Shown: piece after piece, positions 32,603 through 41,065 of the stretch
Layout of the letters: every line of letters begins with the position of its first letter
Position numbering within the stretch: position 1 is the stretch's first letter
Assembly: GCA_944383695.1 (NCBI GenBank)
Contig: CALWQP010000025.1
Span: 1 to 44,366 of the forward strand
Direction of reading: 5' to 3'
Source of the DNA: an uncultured Mediterraneibacter sp.
Lineage (GTDB): Bacteria > Bacillota > Clostridia > Lachnospirales > Lachnospiraceae
Length of the DNA: 44,366 nucleotides
Translations under genes and position numbers: made by a program
The notes under the pieces: generated by a model
Told to the model about the DNA's origin: nothing
Databases searched by the model: none
Seen by the model: only the letters and a program-made list of their open reading frames with translations

Positions 32603-33937
32603 ATGAGGATTGCAATGCTGACAAATAATTACAGGCCGTTTGTGGGCGGAGTGCCGATTTCGGTGGAGAGGCAGGCGCAGGAGATGGTGAAGCTGGGTCA
32701 TGAGGTGACGGTTTTCGCGCCATATTATGGGGAGACAGCATCCGAAAGAGAAGAGCTGCTCCGCGCGGATGCGGCGGCCCCGGAGAGGGTAGTGCGCTAC
32801 CGGACGCAGAGGAGGAAAATGGATAACGGCATGGTCTATCCGGCGGTGGTCCTGTCCGAGATCACCCGGGTGTTTGAAAATGAGACGTTTGACTGCATCC
32901 ATGTGCATCACCCCATGTTTGTCGGGCCGCTGGGCGTAAAACTGGGGAGGAAATATGGGATACCGGTCATCTTTACATGTCACACGCGGTATGAAGATTA
33001 TCTTCATTATATCCCTGTGTTTCGCATAAGGAGCGGCAGTCCAGGGATTAAGAAAAAAGCTGTGGGATGGATCAGGAGGAAAGTGATCCCATCCTATATG
33101 AGATGGTTTGCGGACCAATGCGACCTGGTGCTGGCTCCGTCAGCGGGGATGCAGCGGGTGCTCAGAGGATATGGGATGACAAGCTGCTCAGCCGTATTCC
33201 CCACAGGGCTGGAGGAGCATTTTTTCCAGGTCGATGAAAGCCGGGCGCAGGAAATCCGCAGGAAATACGGAAAAGGGAAAAAGCATCTTCTGATCACAGT
33301 GTCCCGCCTCGAAAAAGAGAAGAATTACGGATTCCTTCTGAGAGGGATTGCGGACATCCGGCAGCGGATAGGGGATGATTTCCATGTGCTGATCTTAGGA
33401 GACGGCAGCCAGAAAGCGGAGCTGAAGGTGAGGACTTCCCTTTTGGGCATCCGGGATATGGTCACGTTTGCCGGGAATGTCCCGAATGAGGAGGTCAGAG
33501 ATTATCTGGCGGCAGCAGATTTATTTTTGTTTGCGTCCACGTCTGAGACACAGGGGATCGTGCTGGCGGAAGCATTTGCGGCGGGTACGCCGGTGGTTGC
33601 CGTCCGGGCAGTCGGGACAGACGATATTATTGAAAACGGAGTGAACGGATTTCTTACGGACGAAAGAGAGACCGAATGGGCTGACCGTGCGGCGGAGATT
33701 CTCTGTGGGGGCAGGGTGGAACAGATGAAAGAGGCGGCGAGAGCGTCTGCTGAAAATTACCGTTCCTCCAGACTTGCCATACATGAGGAGATGCTCTACA
33801 ATCAATGTATCTGTGAAAAACAGGCAGAGAGCAGAAGAGACGCGTGGATTGTCGGACCACAGCAAGACGGAAAGGAAGAGGTGCTTTATGAGGCTGAAGA
33901 AGAGTGCGGAGAACATTCTGCAATGGCTGTTCACTAA
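32603..33937 (+). CDS. GT4 family glycosyltransferase, probably glycolipid-forming
   Basis: 444 residues with the GT-B fold. The N-terminal domain has MLTNNYRPFVGGVPISVERQ and the lipid-type FTCHTRYEDYLHYIP motif seen in diacylglycerol glucosyltransferases; the C-terminal domain has LITVSRLEKEKNYGFLL and the nucleotide-sugar site ASTSETQGIVLAEAFAAGTP. Homologues add glucose to diacylglycerol to make glycolipids and lipoteichoic anchor. A ~60-residue hydrophilic tail after residue ~390 is unusual. Its 3' end overlaps the acyltransferase gene by 50 bases. With DedA and the LPLAT-like gene it forms a membrane-lipid operon. Confidence 0.88.
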   Translation: MRIAMLTNNYRPFVGGVPISVERQAQEMVKLGHEVTVFAPYYGETASEREELLRADAAAPERVVRYRTQRRKMDNGMVYPAVVLSEITRVFENETFDCIHVHHPMFVGPLGVKLGRKYGIPVIFTCHTRYEDYLHYIPVFRIRSGSPGIKKKAVGWIRRKVIPSYMRWFADQCDLVLAPSAGMQRVLRGYGMTSCSAVFPTGLEEHFFQVDESRAQEIRRKYGKGKKHLLITVSRLEKEKNYGFLLRGIADIRQRIGDDFHVLILGDGSQKAELKVRTSLLGIRDMVTFAGNVPNEEVRDYLAAADLFLFASTSETQGIVLAEAFAAGTPVVAVRAVGTDDIIENGVNGFLTDERETEWADRAAEILCGGRVEQMKEAARASAENYRSSRLAIHEEMLYNQCICEKQAESRRDAWIVGPQQDGKEEVLYEAEEECGEHSAMAVH

Positions 33938-34520
33938 ATATCTGGCGCTGGTGGACCGCACGGTGAAGATCGAGTGGTATGAGGAAAATACATACGGCGA
34001 CAGCCAGATTTTCGGATTCTGGCATGAAGACAGCTTTTTTATGAATCTTGTGCTGGAGGAACTGTCACATAAGACCACTCCGGTGGATGTGATCGTGACA
34101 GCAGATACAAGAGGAAATTACATAGAACATATGATAAAGAAGTGCGGCGGCAGCGCCTTGAGAGTGCCGGACGGCTACCGGGCGTTTGCGCCGTTGAAGA
34201 AGATTGTCCAGGACTCTTATGAAAAGACCCATTCCATCGCCGTTGCGCTGGACGGACCGCTGGGGCCCAGACACGAACCGAAGAAACTGGCATTTTACCT
34301 GTCAGAGCACGCAGAAGAAGAGTTCGTCGGGATCAGCCTGTCCTACTCTTCCTGTATCCGGCTGAGGCGCAGATGGGACAAATACGTGATACCCCTGCCG
34401 TTTACCAAGGTGACGGTGGCAGTGAAGAATTATGGCATCGTGAAGAAAAATGCAATTCCGCCGCTTCCTGTGGACGCGGAAATCGTGAAAGGGATCAGAC
34501 CCCTTCCAGAAGGTATCTGA
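33888..34520 (+). CDS. DUF374/LPLAT-like acyltransferase family protein
   Basis: 210 residues matching the DUF374 branch of lysophospholipid acyltransferases: IFGFWHEDSFF holds the active-site His, VTADTRGNYIEHMIKKCGG follows, and VALDGPLGPRHEPKKLAFYL is the DGPxGPR block. The DUF374 proteins of Gram-negative bacteria act in lipid A or related acylation; the clostridial role is not known but should be acyl transfer to a membrane lipid or lipid-linked sugar. The ATG at 33888 follows AAGAGG and lies within the glycosyltransferase gene, so the two are coupled. Confidence 0.82.
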   Translation: MRLKKSAENILQWLFTKYLALVDRTVKIEWYEENTYGDSQIFGFWHEDSFFMNLVLEELSHKTTPVDVIVTADTRGNYIEHMIKKCGGSALRVPDGYRAFAPLKKIVQDSYEKTHSIAVALDGPLGPRHEPKKLAFYLSEHAEEEFVGISLSYSSCIRLRRRWDKYVIPLPFTKVTVAVKNYGIVKKNAIPPLPVDAEIVKGIRPLPEGI

Positions 34521-34566
34521 CCCCTATGATGAGAATTTTCAGACAAAAGGAGAGATTGAGGATAAA

Positions 34567-35265
34567 ATGGAAACAAATCATGTTTTGATCGTTGAGGATG
34601 ACAAGGAGATACGAGAAGGTGTCCAAATCTATCTGCAGAGTCAGGGATATAAAGTTTTCCAGGCAGCGGACGGCATTGAGGGATTAGAGGTCCTGGAGAG
34701 AGAGGAAATCCATCTTGCGATCGTGGATATCATGATGCCGCGCATGGACGGAATACGGATGACGATGAAGTTAAGGGAAAAATATGATTTTCCGGTGATC
34801 ATGCTGTCTGCAAAGTCAGAGGAAGTGGATAAGATCACAGGGCTGAACATCGGCGCGGACGATTATGTGACAAAGCCGTTCACTCCTATGGAGCTGATGG
34901 CGAGAGTGAATTCTCAGTTGCGCCGTTATCGGAAATTTCTTGAGAAGCTGACGCCGAAGGACAATGTCCATGTCATAGGCGGGCTGGAAATCAATGAGGA
35001 ATCCGTGGAAGTGACCATGGACGGTAACCCGGTAAAGCTCACCCCCATTGAGTACAAGATACTGCTCCTCCTGGCAAAGAACCCCGGCAGAGTGTTTTCC
35101 GCAGAAGAGATTTATGAGCGGATATGGCAGGAGAAGGCGATCAATACGGACACGATCATGGTCCATGTGAGAAACATCAGAGAAAAGATTGAGATCGATC
35201 CAAAGAATCCGAAATATTTAAAGGTGGTGTGGGGTGTTGGATACAAAATCGAAAAACAGCCGTAA
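34567..35265 (+). CDS. OmpR family response regulator
   Basis: 232 residues. The receiver domain has the acidic pair D11/D12, phosphoacceptor D54 (VDIMMP), and the conserved Thr/Ser and Lys (MLSAKS and YVTKPF). The winged-helix domain starts near 140 (LTPIEYKILLLLAKNPGRVF) and ends with YLKVVWGVGYKIE. It pairs with the following histidine kinase, whose GTG start lies 32 bases inside it. AGGAGAG precedes the ATG. Target genes are probably the neighbouring envelope genes, by analogy only. Confidence 0.94.
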   Translation: METNHVLIVEDDKEIREGVQIYLQSQGYKVFQAADGIEGLEVLEREEIHLAIVDIMMPRMDGIRMTMKLREKYDFPVIMLSAKSEEVDKITGLNIGADDYVTKPFTPMELMARVNSQLRRYRKFLEKLTPKDNVHVIGGLEINEESVEVTMDGNPVKLTPIEYKILLLLAKNPGRVFSAEEIYERIWQEKAINTDTIMVHVRNIREKIEIDPKNPKYLKVVWGVGYKIEKQP

Positions 35266-37513
35266 GGCAGGCGTCATTGCGGTCGTACTGCTGCTTGCGT
35301 TTTGTTCTGTCATGATGCTGAGAGGTTACCCGCAGATGTCTTCTTATCTGGAGAGCGCAGAATCGGAAGAGTCGGCATATGAGGAAGCGCTCTATGGAAT
35401 GGGCGGAGATCTGGCAGAAGGAAATTATATCCTCTACAATGAATATGCAAAGGCCACAGATCCAGGTGAGGTGCTGGATGAGTACGGACAGAGAAAATTT
35501 GACCTGACGAGAAAATATATGGACTGTGATGTGTTTGCAGCAGTACAGGAGACTGCCTCTTCAGAGGATGCCGGGGAAACGGCTTCTGAACAGGCAGAAG
35601 AAGACCGACGGATGGAGGCGCTTCTGGATAATACGTCGGAAGAGCTGCAGGAACAGCTCACGGCTCCGGATACAGACCGCTACGCAGTCCGGGTGCAGTA
35701 TACATTTTCAAGTGACGGACTGCTCTCCGGGGTCCAGGTGGACGGAACCCTGCTTTCTCCACAGGAGGCTTACAATCTTGAGTACAGTTATATCCATGAG
35801 GCGGAGATCGTGGAGGATACCTATGGGATATCAAGCATATCAATGCCCGCGGATGTCACAGTTATTTATGGGATAACACAGGAAAATCTTGACGCGTATG
35901 CAAGAGCAGATAATTTGATGTACCCGGATGTTTACAGCCTGAGCAGCTGCGGAGCGTACAATGACACTCTGGAGGTCCTGGGCCTTCTGGTGATCGTGGC
36001 GGCGCTCCTCCTGCCCGTGAGCAGGCGGCTGGATATCAGCGGGATGAAGATGTTTGCCGTGCCTTTTGAAATCCCGGTAGTGGTCCTGTTTCTCTGCATT
36101 GGCAGTGATGTGTATTTCTGGCCTATGCAGGTGGTGTACGGAACTCTGACAGGGACTATTCTGCCAACGGCGGCGGACGGCGGGCTGGAGCTCCCGGCAA
36201 TGGTGCTCAATTTCTTCATGTGGGCGCTGGTGTTCGGCGTTCTGTTCTGGATCGCCACGTCGTTAAGAGCAATGGTACGCATGAAAGGCGCATACTGGAG
36301 AGAGCGGACGCTGACTGCCAGGCTGGTCCGCCGCATCAGGAATCGAGGTGGTGAAAATGGTGGGACTATGACACGGAAGGTAGGAGGAATCTTCCGGAAA
36401 GCAAAGGATTTTATTTCCAGACAGTATGACGCCCTTCTGCATCTGGATTTCCAGGATAAGACAAACCGCACGATCCTGAAGGTAGTGCTCATCAACTTTG
36501 TGATCCTGTGTATTGTGTGTGTTTTCTGGTTTTACGGAATATTTGCGCTGATCGTTTACTCAGTGCTCCTGTTCTTCTTCCTGAGAAAATACACGAAAGA
36601 TTTGCAAGAGGAATATAAACTGCTCTTAAGGTCTACGAACCAGCTGGCGGATGGGCGTCTGGATGTGCCCATCGAAGGAGATATCGGTCTGTTCAATCCG
36701 ATCCAGGAGGAACTGAAGAAGATACAGAAAGGCTTCAAAAAGGCAGTTGACGAAGAAGTGAAAAATGAGCGGATGAAGACAGAGCTTGTGACCAATGTGT
36801 CTCATGACCTGAGGACGCCGCTGACCGCCATCATAACCTATACGGATCTGCTTAAAAACGAAAAAGACGAGGAGAAACGCAGAGAATATGTCGAAGTGCT
36901 GGAGAAGAAGTCCCTGCGGCTGAAAGTTCTGATAGAAGACTTGTTCGAAATCAGCAAGGCGGCCAGCAAGAGCGTTGTCATGCACTTTATGAAAGTAGAT
37001 ATCGTGAATCTTCTGAAGGAGGTAGGCCTTGAAAACGACGGTAAGATAAAAGAGGCGAATCTGGAGTTCCGGTGGAAGCTTCCTGAGCAGAAGATCGTTA
37101 TGTGGCTGGACAGCCAGAAGACATACCGTATCTTCGAGAATCTGATCGTGAATATCACAAAATATGCGATGCCTCACACCCGGGTCTATATTGAGATGAC
37201 GGAACAGGAGAATTCTGTGCATATTTCTATGAAAAATGTGTCGGCAACAGAATTGGATTTCAATGCAGACGAGATCACGGACCGGTTCGTCCGGGGGGAT
37301 TCTTCAAGAAATACAGAAGGGTCCGGGCTGGGGCTTGCCATTGCAAAAAGCTTCGCAGAGCTTCAGCATGGTACTCTCAAGATTTCCACAGAGGCAGATC
37401 TGTTTAAGGCGGATATCACGCTGCCAAAGCTGGAGTTCCCTCCGGCGGAGGAGAGGATGGAGACGGTTCAGCAGGCGCAGGAGATGCAGAAAAGACAGGC
37501 GGAACGGATGTAA
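35234..37513 (+). CDS. Sensor histidine kinase
   Basis: 759 residues. One transmembrane helix at ~12-30, an extracytoplasmic domain of about 200 residues, then at least four more helices (~243-262, 275-297, 320-345, 417-450). A HisKA domain has the phosphorylated H524 in NVSHDLRTPLTAI, and an HATPase domain has N-box FENLIVNITKYA and G-boxes GSGLGLAIAKS. The multi-helix middle part is larger than in most kinases of this class and suggests a membrane-embedded sensor. The start is GTG with AAGGTGG upstream, overlapping the regulator. A terminator follows its stop. The signal is unknown; the lipid genes upstream suggest envelope state. Confidence 0.92.
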   Translation: MLDTKSKNSRKAGVIAVVLLLAFCSVMMLRGYPQMSSYLESAESEESAYEEALYGMGGDLAEGNYILYNEYAKATDPGEVLDEYGQRKFDLTRKYMDCDVFAAVQETASSEDAGETASEQAEEDRRMEALLDNTSEELQEQLTAPDTDRYAVRVQYTFSSDGLLSGVQVDGTLLSPQEAYNLEYSYIHEAEIVEDTYGISSISMPADVTVIYGITQENLDAYARADNLMYPDVYSLSSCGAYNDTLEVLGLLVIVAALLLPVSRRLDISGMKMFAVPFEIPVVVLFLCIGSDVYFWPMQVVYGTLTGTILPTAADGGLELPAMVLNFFMWALVFGVLFWIATSLRAMVRMKGAYWRERTLTARLVRRIRNRGGENGGTMTRKVGGIFRKAKDFISRQYDALLHLDFQDKTNRTILKVVLINFVILCIVCVFWFYGIFALIVYSVLLFFFLRKYTKDLQEEYKLLLRSTNQLADGRLDVPIEGDIGLFNPIQEELKKIQKGFKKAVDEEVKNERMKTELVTNVSHDLRTPLTAIITYTDLLKNEKDEEKRREYVEVLEKKSLRLKVLIEDLFEISKAASKSVVMHFMKVDIVNLLKEVGLENDGKIKEANLEFRWKLPEQKIVMWLDSQKTYRIFENLIVNITKYAMPHTRVYIEMTEQENSVHISMKNVSATELDFNADEITDRFVRGDSSRNTEGSGLGLAIAKSFAELQHGTLKISTEADLFKADITLPKLEFPPAEERMETVQQAQEMQKRQAERM

Positions 37514-37544
37514 ATATCTGCTGGATTGTTACAAAAATATCTAT

Positions 37545-37582
37545 AAAAAACCGTCAGGGTAGTTACTCTGCCGGTTTTTTAT
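37545..37582 (+). terminator. Intrinsic terminator after the kinase gene
   Basis: AAAACCG pairs with CGGTTTT across a partly paired CAG/CTG inner stem; a run of six T ends it. It lies about 35 bases downstream of the kinase stop. Confidence 0.8.
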
Positions 37583-37607
37583 GTTATGATGAAAGAAAAA
37601 TATTGAT

Positions 37608-37631
37608 GCTTCCGGAGAAAAACCCGGAAGC
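37608..37631 (+). other. Leader hairpin before the AIM24 gene
   Basis: GCTTCCGG (37608-37615) and CCGGAAGC (37624-37631) form a perfect 8-bp stem with an 8-base loop in the probable 5' leader. No T-run follows, so it is likely an RNA-stability or control element, or merely a chance hairpin. Confidence 0.4.
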
Positions 37632-37658
37632 GCAATAAAACCAGAGAGGAGATTGATT

Positions 37659-38339
37659 ATGAGGTACGAGATTAAAGGAGAGACACTTCCGGTAGTAGTG
37701 TGCTATCTGGAAGACGGAGAAGTGATGCTCACAGAGCGCGGTTCTATGAGCTGGATGTCCCCGAACATGAAGATGGAGACAACGTCAAACGGCGGGATAG
37801 GGAAAGCATTGGGCAGGATGTTCGCAGGGGAAGCTCTTTTCCAGAACCGTTATACTGCCACCGGAGGAAATGGGATGATCGCGTTTGCCTCCAGTTTCCC
37901 GGGACAGATCCGTGCCTGGGATATAGCGCCCGGGAACGAAATCATCGTCCAGAAATCAGGATTCCTTGCGGCAGAGTCCGGCGTGGAGCTGTCCGTATTC
38001 TTCCAGAAAAAGCTGGGAGCAGGATTCTTCGGCGGCGAGGGCTTCATCATGCAGAAACTGTCCGGACAGGGGACGGCATTCCTTGAATTCGACGGACATG
38101 TGGTGGAGTATGATCTCCAGCCGGGACAGCAGATCGTGATCGACACTGGATATCTGGCTGCTATGGACGCTACGTGCAGCATGGAGATAAAGACCGTGCC
38201 CGGGCTCAAGAATATGGTGTTCGGCGGTGAGGGTGTATTCAATACTCTCATAACCGGACCGGGACGCGTATGGCTCCAGACTATGCCCATTTCAGGCGTG
38301 GCGGCACAGATCCTGAAGTTCATGCCGGTGTCAAAATAG
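37659..38339 (+). CDS. AIM24 family (TIGR00266-type) protein
   Basis: 226 residues of beta-helical AIM24 type: MLTERGSMSWMSPNMKMETT at the N-terminus, then glycine-rich repeats GFFGGEGFIMQKLSGQGTAF, VEYDLQPGQQIVIDTGYLAA and FGGEGVFNTLITGPGRVWLQ. Mitochondrial AIM24 affects inner-membrane shape; bacterial members have no established role. The ATG at 37659 is preceded by AGAGAGGAG. It stands alone between terminator structures. Confidence 0.9.
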   Translation: MRYEIKGETLPVVVCYLEDGEVMLTERGSMSWMSPNMKMETTSNGGIGKALGRMFAGEALFQNRYTATGGNGMIAFASSFPGQIRAWDIAPGNEIIVQKSGFLAAESGVELSVFFQKKLGAGFFGGEGFIMQKLSGQGTAFLEFDGHVVEYDLQPGQQIVIDTGYLAAMDATCSMEIKTVPGLKNMVFGGEGVFNTLITGPGRVWLQTMPISGVAAQILKFMPVSK

Positions 38340-38364
38340 AAAGCGAAAGCGGTAAAGCGGATGT

Positions 38365-38394
38365 CCGCCGGATACATTTTCTCAGTTCCGGCGG
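38365..38394. terminator. Hairpin between convergent AIM24 and degV genes
   Basis: CCGCCGGA (38365-38372) pairs with TCCGGCGG (38387-38394). It spans the degV stop codon. Neither side has a clear T-run, so termination activity is uncertain. Confidence 0.4.
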
Positions 38395-39260
38395 CTTCTC
38401 ACCGCTCCGATTCCGAGCCCTCCGGGACCCACATGAGTGCCGATGCTCATAGTGAGCGGGAAATACACTAATTCCATGTCAGGAAAATTATCTTTCAGTT
38501 CTGTTTTAAATGCCTCCAGCTTTTCAGGCTCCATTGCCGTATTGGCAATCCCGATTTTCAGGCATCCTTGTTCTCTCAGGGGAGCGAGCCTTGTGGAGAT
38601 ATCCTTTTTTATTGCATTGAGCATTGTGTGAAATGCAGACTTCATTCCCCGCGCTTTGGCGAAAGAATCTAGTTTGTCCCCCTGGATAGTCAGTACAGGT
38701 TTTAACCGGAGCATGTTGCCTACCGCGGCAGCGGCTGGGGTGATCCGCCCGCCTTTCTTCAGATATTCCAGCGTATCGACCGCGATATAGATGGTGGCAT
38801 CAAGCGCCTCTCGTTCAAGGATGTCTTTGATTTCCGAGCCGCTTTTCCCCTCGTCTGCCAGGATTTTCGCATCCAGAACAGACAAAGCCTGTGTGACAGA
38901 GATGCGGTGGTTGTCCACGACAAAGATCCTGTCTTTGTATGGCTTGTCTTCTGCAAGGATAAAGGCGGTCTGGCAGGTATTGCTCAACCCGGAAGACATC
39001 GGTATAAAGATGACTTCGTCATAATGGTCCAGAAGCCTGTCCCACATTGCGGTCACATCCCCGGGAGAAGGCTGGGAGGTAGTGATCACAGCGCCGGCGG
39101 CCTGCTTTTTATAAAATTCTTCCGGCGTGATATTGATTCCTTCATAATAAGTTTCGCCATCGATGATGACTGGCATGGGAAGCACGTGGATTCCGTAAAC
39201 GGTTTCGTCCGATGGCATGATCCCGCAGTTGCTGTCTGTCATAATGCCAATTCCAGGCAT
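38382..39260 (-). CDS. DegV family fatty-acid-binding protein
   Basis: 292 residues with the DegV fold. The N-terminal IGIMTDSNCGI, ITTSQPSPGDVTAMWDRLLD, PMSSGLSNTCQTAFILAED and IAVDTLEYLKKGGRI are conserved DegV/FakB blocks that line the fatty-acid pocket. FakB-type DegV proteins present fatty acids to FakA kinase for phospholipid synthesis; no fakA is nearby. AGGAGGG precedes the ATG at 39260. It is divergent from a TetR family gene, and overlapping promoters with a shared palindrome suggest control by that regulator. Confidence 0.92.
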   Translation of the reverse strand: MPGIGIMTDSNCGIMPSDETVYGIHVLPMPVIIDGETYYEGINITPEEFYKKQAAGAVITTSQPSPGDVTAMWDRLLDHYDEVIFIPMSSGLSNTCQTAFILAEDKPYKDRIFVVDNHRISVTQALSVLDAKILADEGKSGSEIKDILEREALDATIYIAVDTLEYLKKGGRITPAAAAVGNMLRLKPVLTIQGDKLDSFAKARGMKSAFHTMLNAIKKDISTRLAPLREQGCLKIGIANTAMEPEKLEAFKTELKDNFPDMELVYFPLTMSIGTHVGPGGLGIGAVRSRRN

Positions 39261-39320
39261 GATATCCCTCCTGATATAAGATTTGTTTTATTTAATCCTT
39301 TGATTATAGTTTGACATTTG

Positions 39321-39357
39321 TTGACCGTTATTATAACAGGTGTTAAAATTATAGCAA
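39321..39357. promoter_or_regulatory. Overlapping divergent promoters and palindrome, degV/tetR
   Basis: On the minus strand TTGCTA (39357-39352), 16 bp, TATAAT (39335-39330) faces degV. On the plus strand TTGACC (39321-39326), 17 bp, TAAAAT (39344-39349) faces the TetR gene. The palindrome TAACA-GG-TGTTA at 39334-39345 lies within both and could be the TetR operator. Confidence 0.55.
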
Positions 39358-39432
39358 AATAGTTTTTGAACCACAATGAACAATAAAGAGAAAATGTAAG
39401 TTATTTATACAAGAAAGGAAATCTGTCAGGAA

Positions 39433-40023
39433 ATGGAAGACAAACGCATCGTCAAAACAAAGCGCAGCCTGAAAGCAACTCTGATCGAAATGCTTGAAAA
39501 AGAAGATTTTGAACATATTTCTATTACGGCATTGTGCAGAAGGGCAGAAGTCAGCAGGATTACTTTTTATTCCCATTATAATGATAAATATGCGCTTCTT
39601 GACGATATCTTTAATGATATGCTGCGCATTGGGACTGAGGATTATCAAAGAAGGCAAAAAGAAAATAATCCGTCGCGCAGGCTTGCCGCGGGATATGTAA
39701 ATATGCTGGACAGTATCCTCGAACTGTATTATGAAAGATTTGATTTCTTTCAGCACACCAATCCAGAGAAAAATCCTTACCTTGCCTCGCGGTTTTACAG
39801 CATCGTGCTTGATACGGTGGAGATGCATACGCTGCACGTAAAAAAGAGGCTGCAGCTCAGATATTCGCCGAAAAAAATCGCTGGCTTTGTGTGTTTCGGG
39901 ATGCTTGGATTTGTCAATGAATCCCACAGGGAAAAGACTCCGCTGGAGGAGATAAAGGAACAGGCAAGAGAACTGCTCACTGACCTTCTGAAATCCGGAA
40001 TCCTGGCAGAGGGCGAAGGATAA
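39433..40023 (+). CDS. TetR/AcrR family regulator
   Basis: 196 residues. The N-terminal helix-turn-helix is readable as TKRSLKATLIEMLEKEDFEH then ISITALCRRAEVSRITFYSH, the standard TetR layout. The C-terminal part (~60-190) is helical, as in the TetR_C_33-like ligand domain found in Firmicutes. It is likely to repress itself and the divergent degV from the shared palindrome, which would fit a lipid-related ligand, but that is inference. The gene marks the left border of the decayed accessory region that follows. Confidence 0.88.
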   Translation: MEDKRIVKTKRSLKATLIEMLEKEDFEHISITALCRRAEVSRITFYSHYNDKYALLDDIFNDMLRIGTEDYQRRQKENNPSRRLAAGYVNMLDSILELYYERFDFFQHTNPEKNPYLASRFYSIVLDTVEMHTLHVKKRLQLRYSPKKIAGFVCFGMLGFVNESHREKTPLEEIKEQARELLTDLLKSGILAEGEG

Positions 40024-40038
40024 AGAAGGGCATAAAAA

Positions 40039-40146
40039 TGGCACGGCAACCGAACAGGAAAGGATATCCGTATCCCAAGGCATGGAAGCAGGGAGATTCC
40101 AACAGGAACAGCGAATAGAATCTTGAAGGATGCAGGGCTGAAATAA
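40039..40146 (+). pseudogene. Truncated hicA toxin gene
   Basis: One frame without a start reads KDIRIPRHGSREIPTGTANR then ILKDAGLK and TAA. This is the C-terminal half of HicA mRNA interferase (usual pattern HGxKEIPxGTxxxILKxAGL). The first ~30 codons, which carry the dsRBD-like catalytic His region, are missing or unrecognisable. It sits just before the hicB remnant in the normal hicA-hicB order, so the toxin is dead. Confidence 0.7.
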
Positions 40147-40182
40147 GCTCCAGTCCGGTTTGATATAAAGGAGGTCAATAGA

Positions 40183-40584
40183 ATGGAAAAAATATGTATA
40201 TCCAGCAGTTTTTGTACCGGAAGAGGAGGGCGGGTATCTGGCATTTTTCCCGGATTTAGAGGGGGGCTATACCTGCGGAGATGATCTTCAGGATGCGATT
40301 ATGATGGCAGAGGATGTATTGGCTTTTTATCTTTACGATGAAGAGAAAGGTGGAAATGTGATACCGAAACCAACACCGCTTAAACAGATAAAATTAAGAG
40401 GAAATGAATTCGCGAACTATATTGCATGTGACACGAGAGAATATGCAAAACTGCATAATAACAGGGCAGTGAAAAAACTCTCAATATACCAGAATGGCTG
40501 AATGAAGAGGCAGCCGCGTTAGGAGTGAGCTTTTCACAGGTGTTGCAGGAAGCTCTGCTGAATAAGGTGAATGCAGGTAAGTAA
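40183..40584 (+). pseudogene. Frameshifted hicB antitoxin gene
   Basis: ATG at 40183 follows AAAGGAGG but the annotated frame soon ends. Reading with one A removed from the 6-A run at 40187-40192 gives MEKYVYPAVFVPEEEGGYLA and FFPDLEGGYTCGDDLQDAIM, the HicB RNase H-like fold. Adding one A at the run 40472-40477 then gives LNIPEWLNEEAAALGVSFSQ and VLQEALLNK, the ribbon-helix-helix/HTH tail. Two opposite one-base changes in poly-A runs therefore break an otherwise well kept 130-residue antitoxin. Confidence 0.78.
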
Positions 40585-40589
40585 ACAGA

Positions 40590-40960
40590 AAAATTCCCCT
40601 TAATGCATTCTGTTTTGAAAGGGCATCCACTGCAGCCGCTGCTTTGATATACGGTAACGGTTCTTCGGTAGCAGCTGACCGTTTCCTTCGAGAAACAGGT
40701 AATTCTCTTCGCTTTCATATCCTGCATCCGCCACGATCTCCTGATATTTATACGGAAGATATTACTCCATGTCTTTCAGAAACGGGATCAATGTCCTTGT
40801 ATCTGTGGGACGGGAACTGGTATCCAGCCATGTGACGTATTCCGAATCCACTCCATGCTGAAGATTATAAGCCGGTTTCAACTGTCCATTAAGCATAGCA
40901 TCTTCTTTCATCCGCATAAAAGTCGCATCCGGGTCTGTTTTGGAATAACTATTGCGGTCT
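40590..40960 (-). pseudogene. IS1182-family transposase remnant
   Basis: On the minus strand one frame reads [38 protein letters not shown] and [16 protein letters not shown], the central block of IS1182-type DDE transposases. Further downstream (40600-40745) short stretches in shifting frames read EIVADAGYESEENYLFLEGN and CSGCPFKTECIKG, also typical of this family. Ends, start and parts of the core are missing; several frameshifts or deletions are present. Confidence 0.75.
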
Positions 40961-40990
40961 CCACAGACATGGAGCTTTTGGTTGAACTTG

Positions 40991-41019
40991 TTGAAAATTG
41001 TCAAAATTTGATATATTAT
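40991..41019 (+). promoter_or_regulatory. Promoter of the TIR-like gene
   Basis: TTGAAA (40991-40996), a 17-bp spacer and TATTAT (41014-41019). The predicted start is about 40 bases before the ATG at 41066, so the gene has its own promoter despite lying behind IS debris. Confidence 0.6.
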
Positions 41020-41065
41020 ACAGATGTGGTGTGCTTTCGGAAGGTTTGTATGGAGGGATGAAAAT

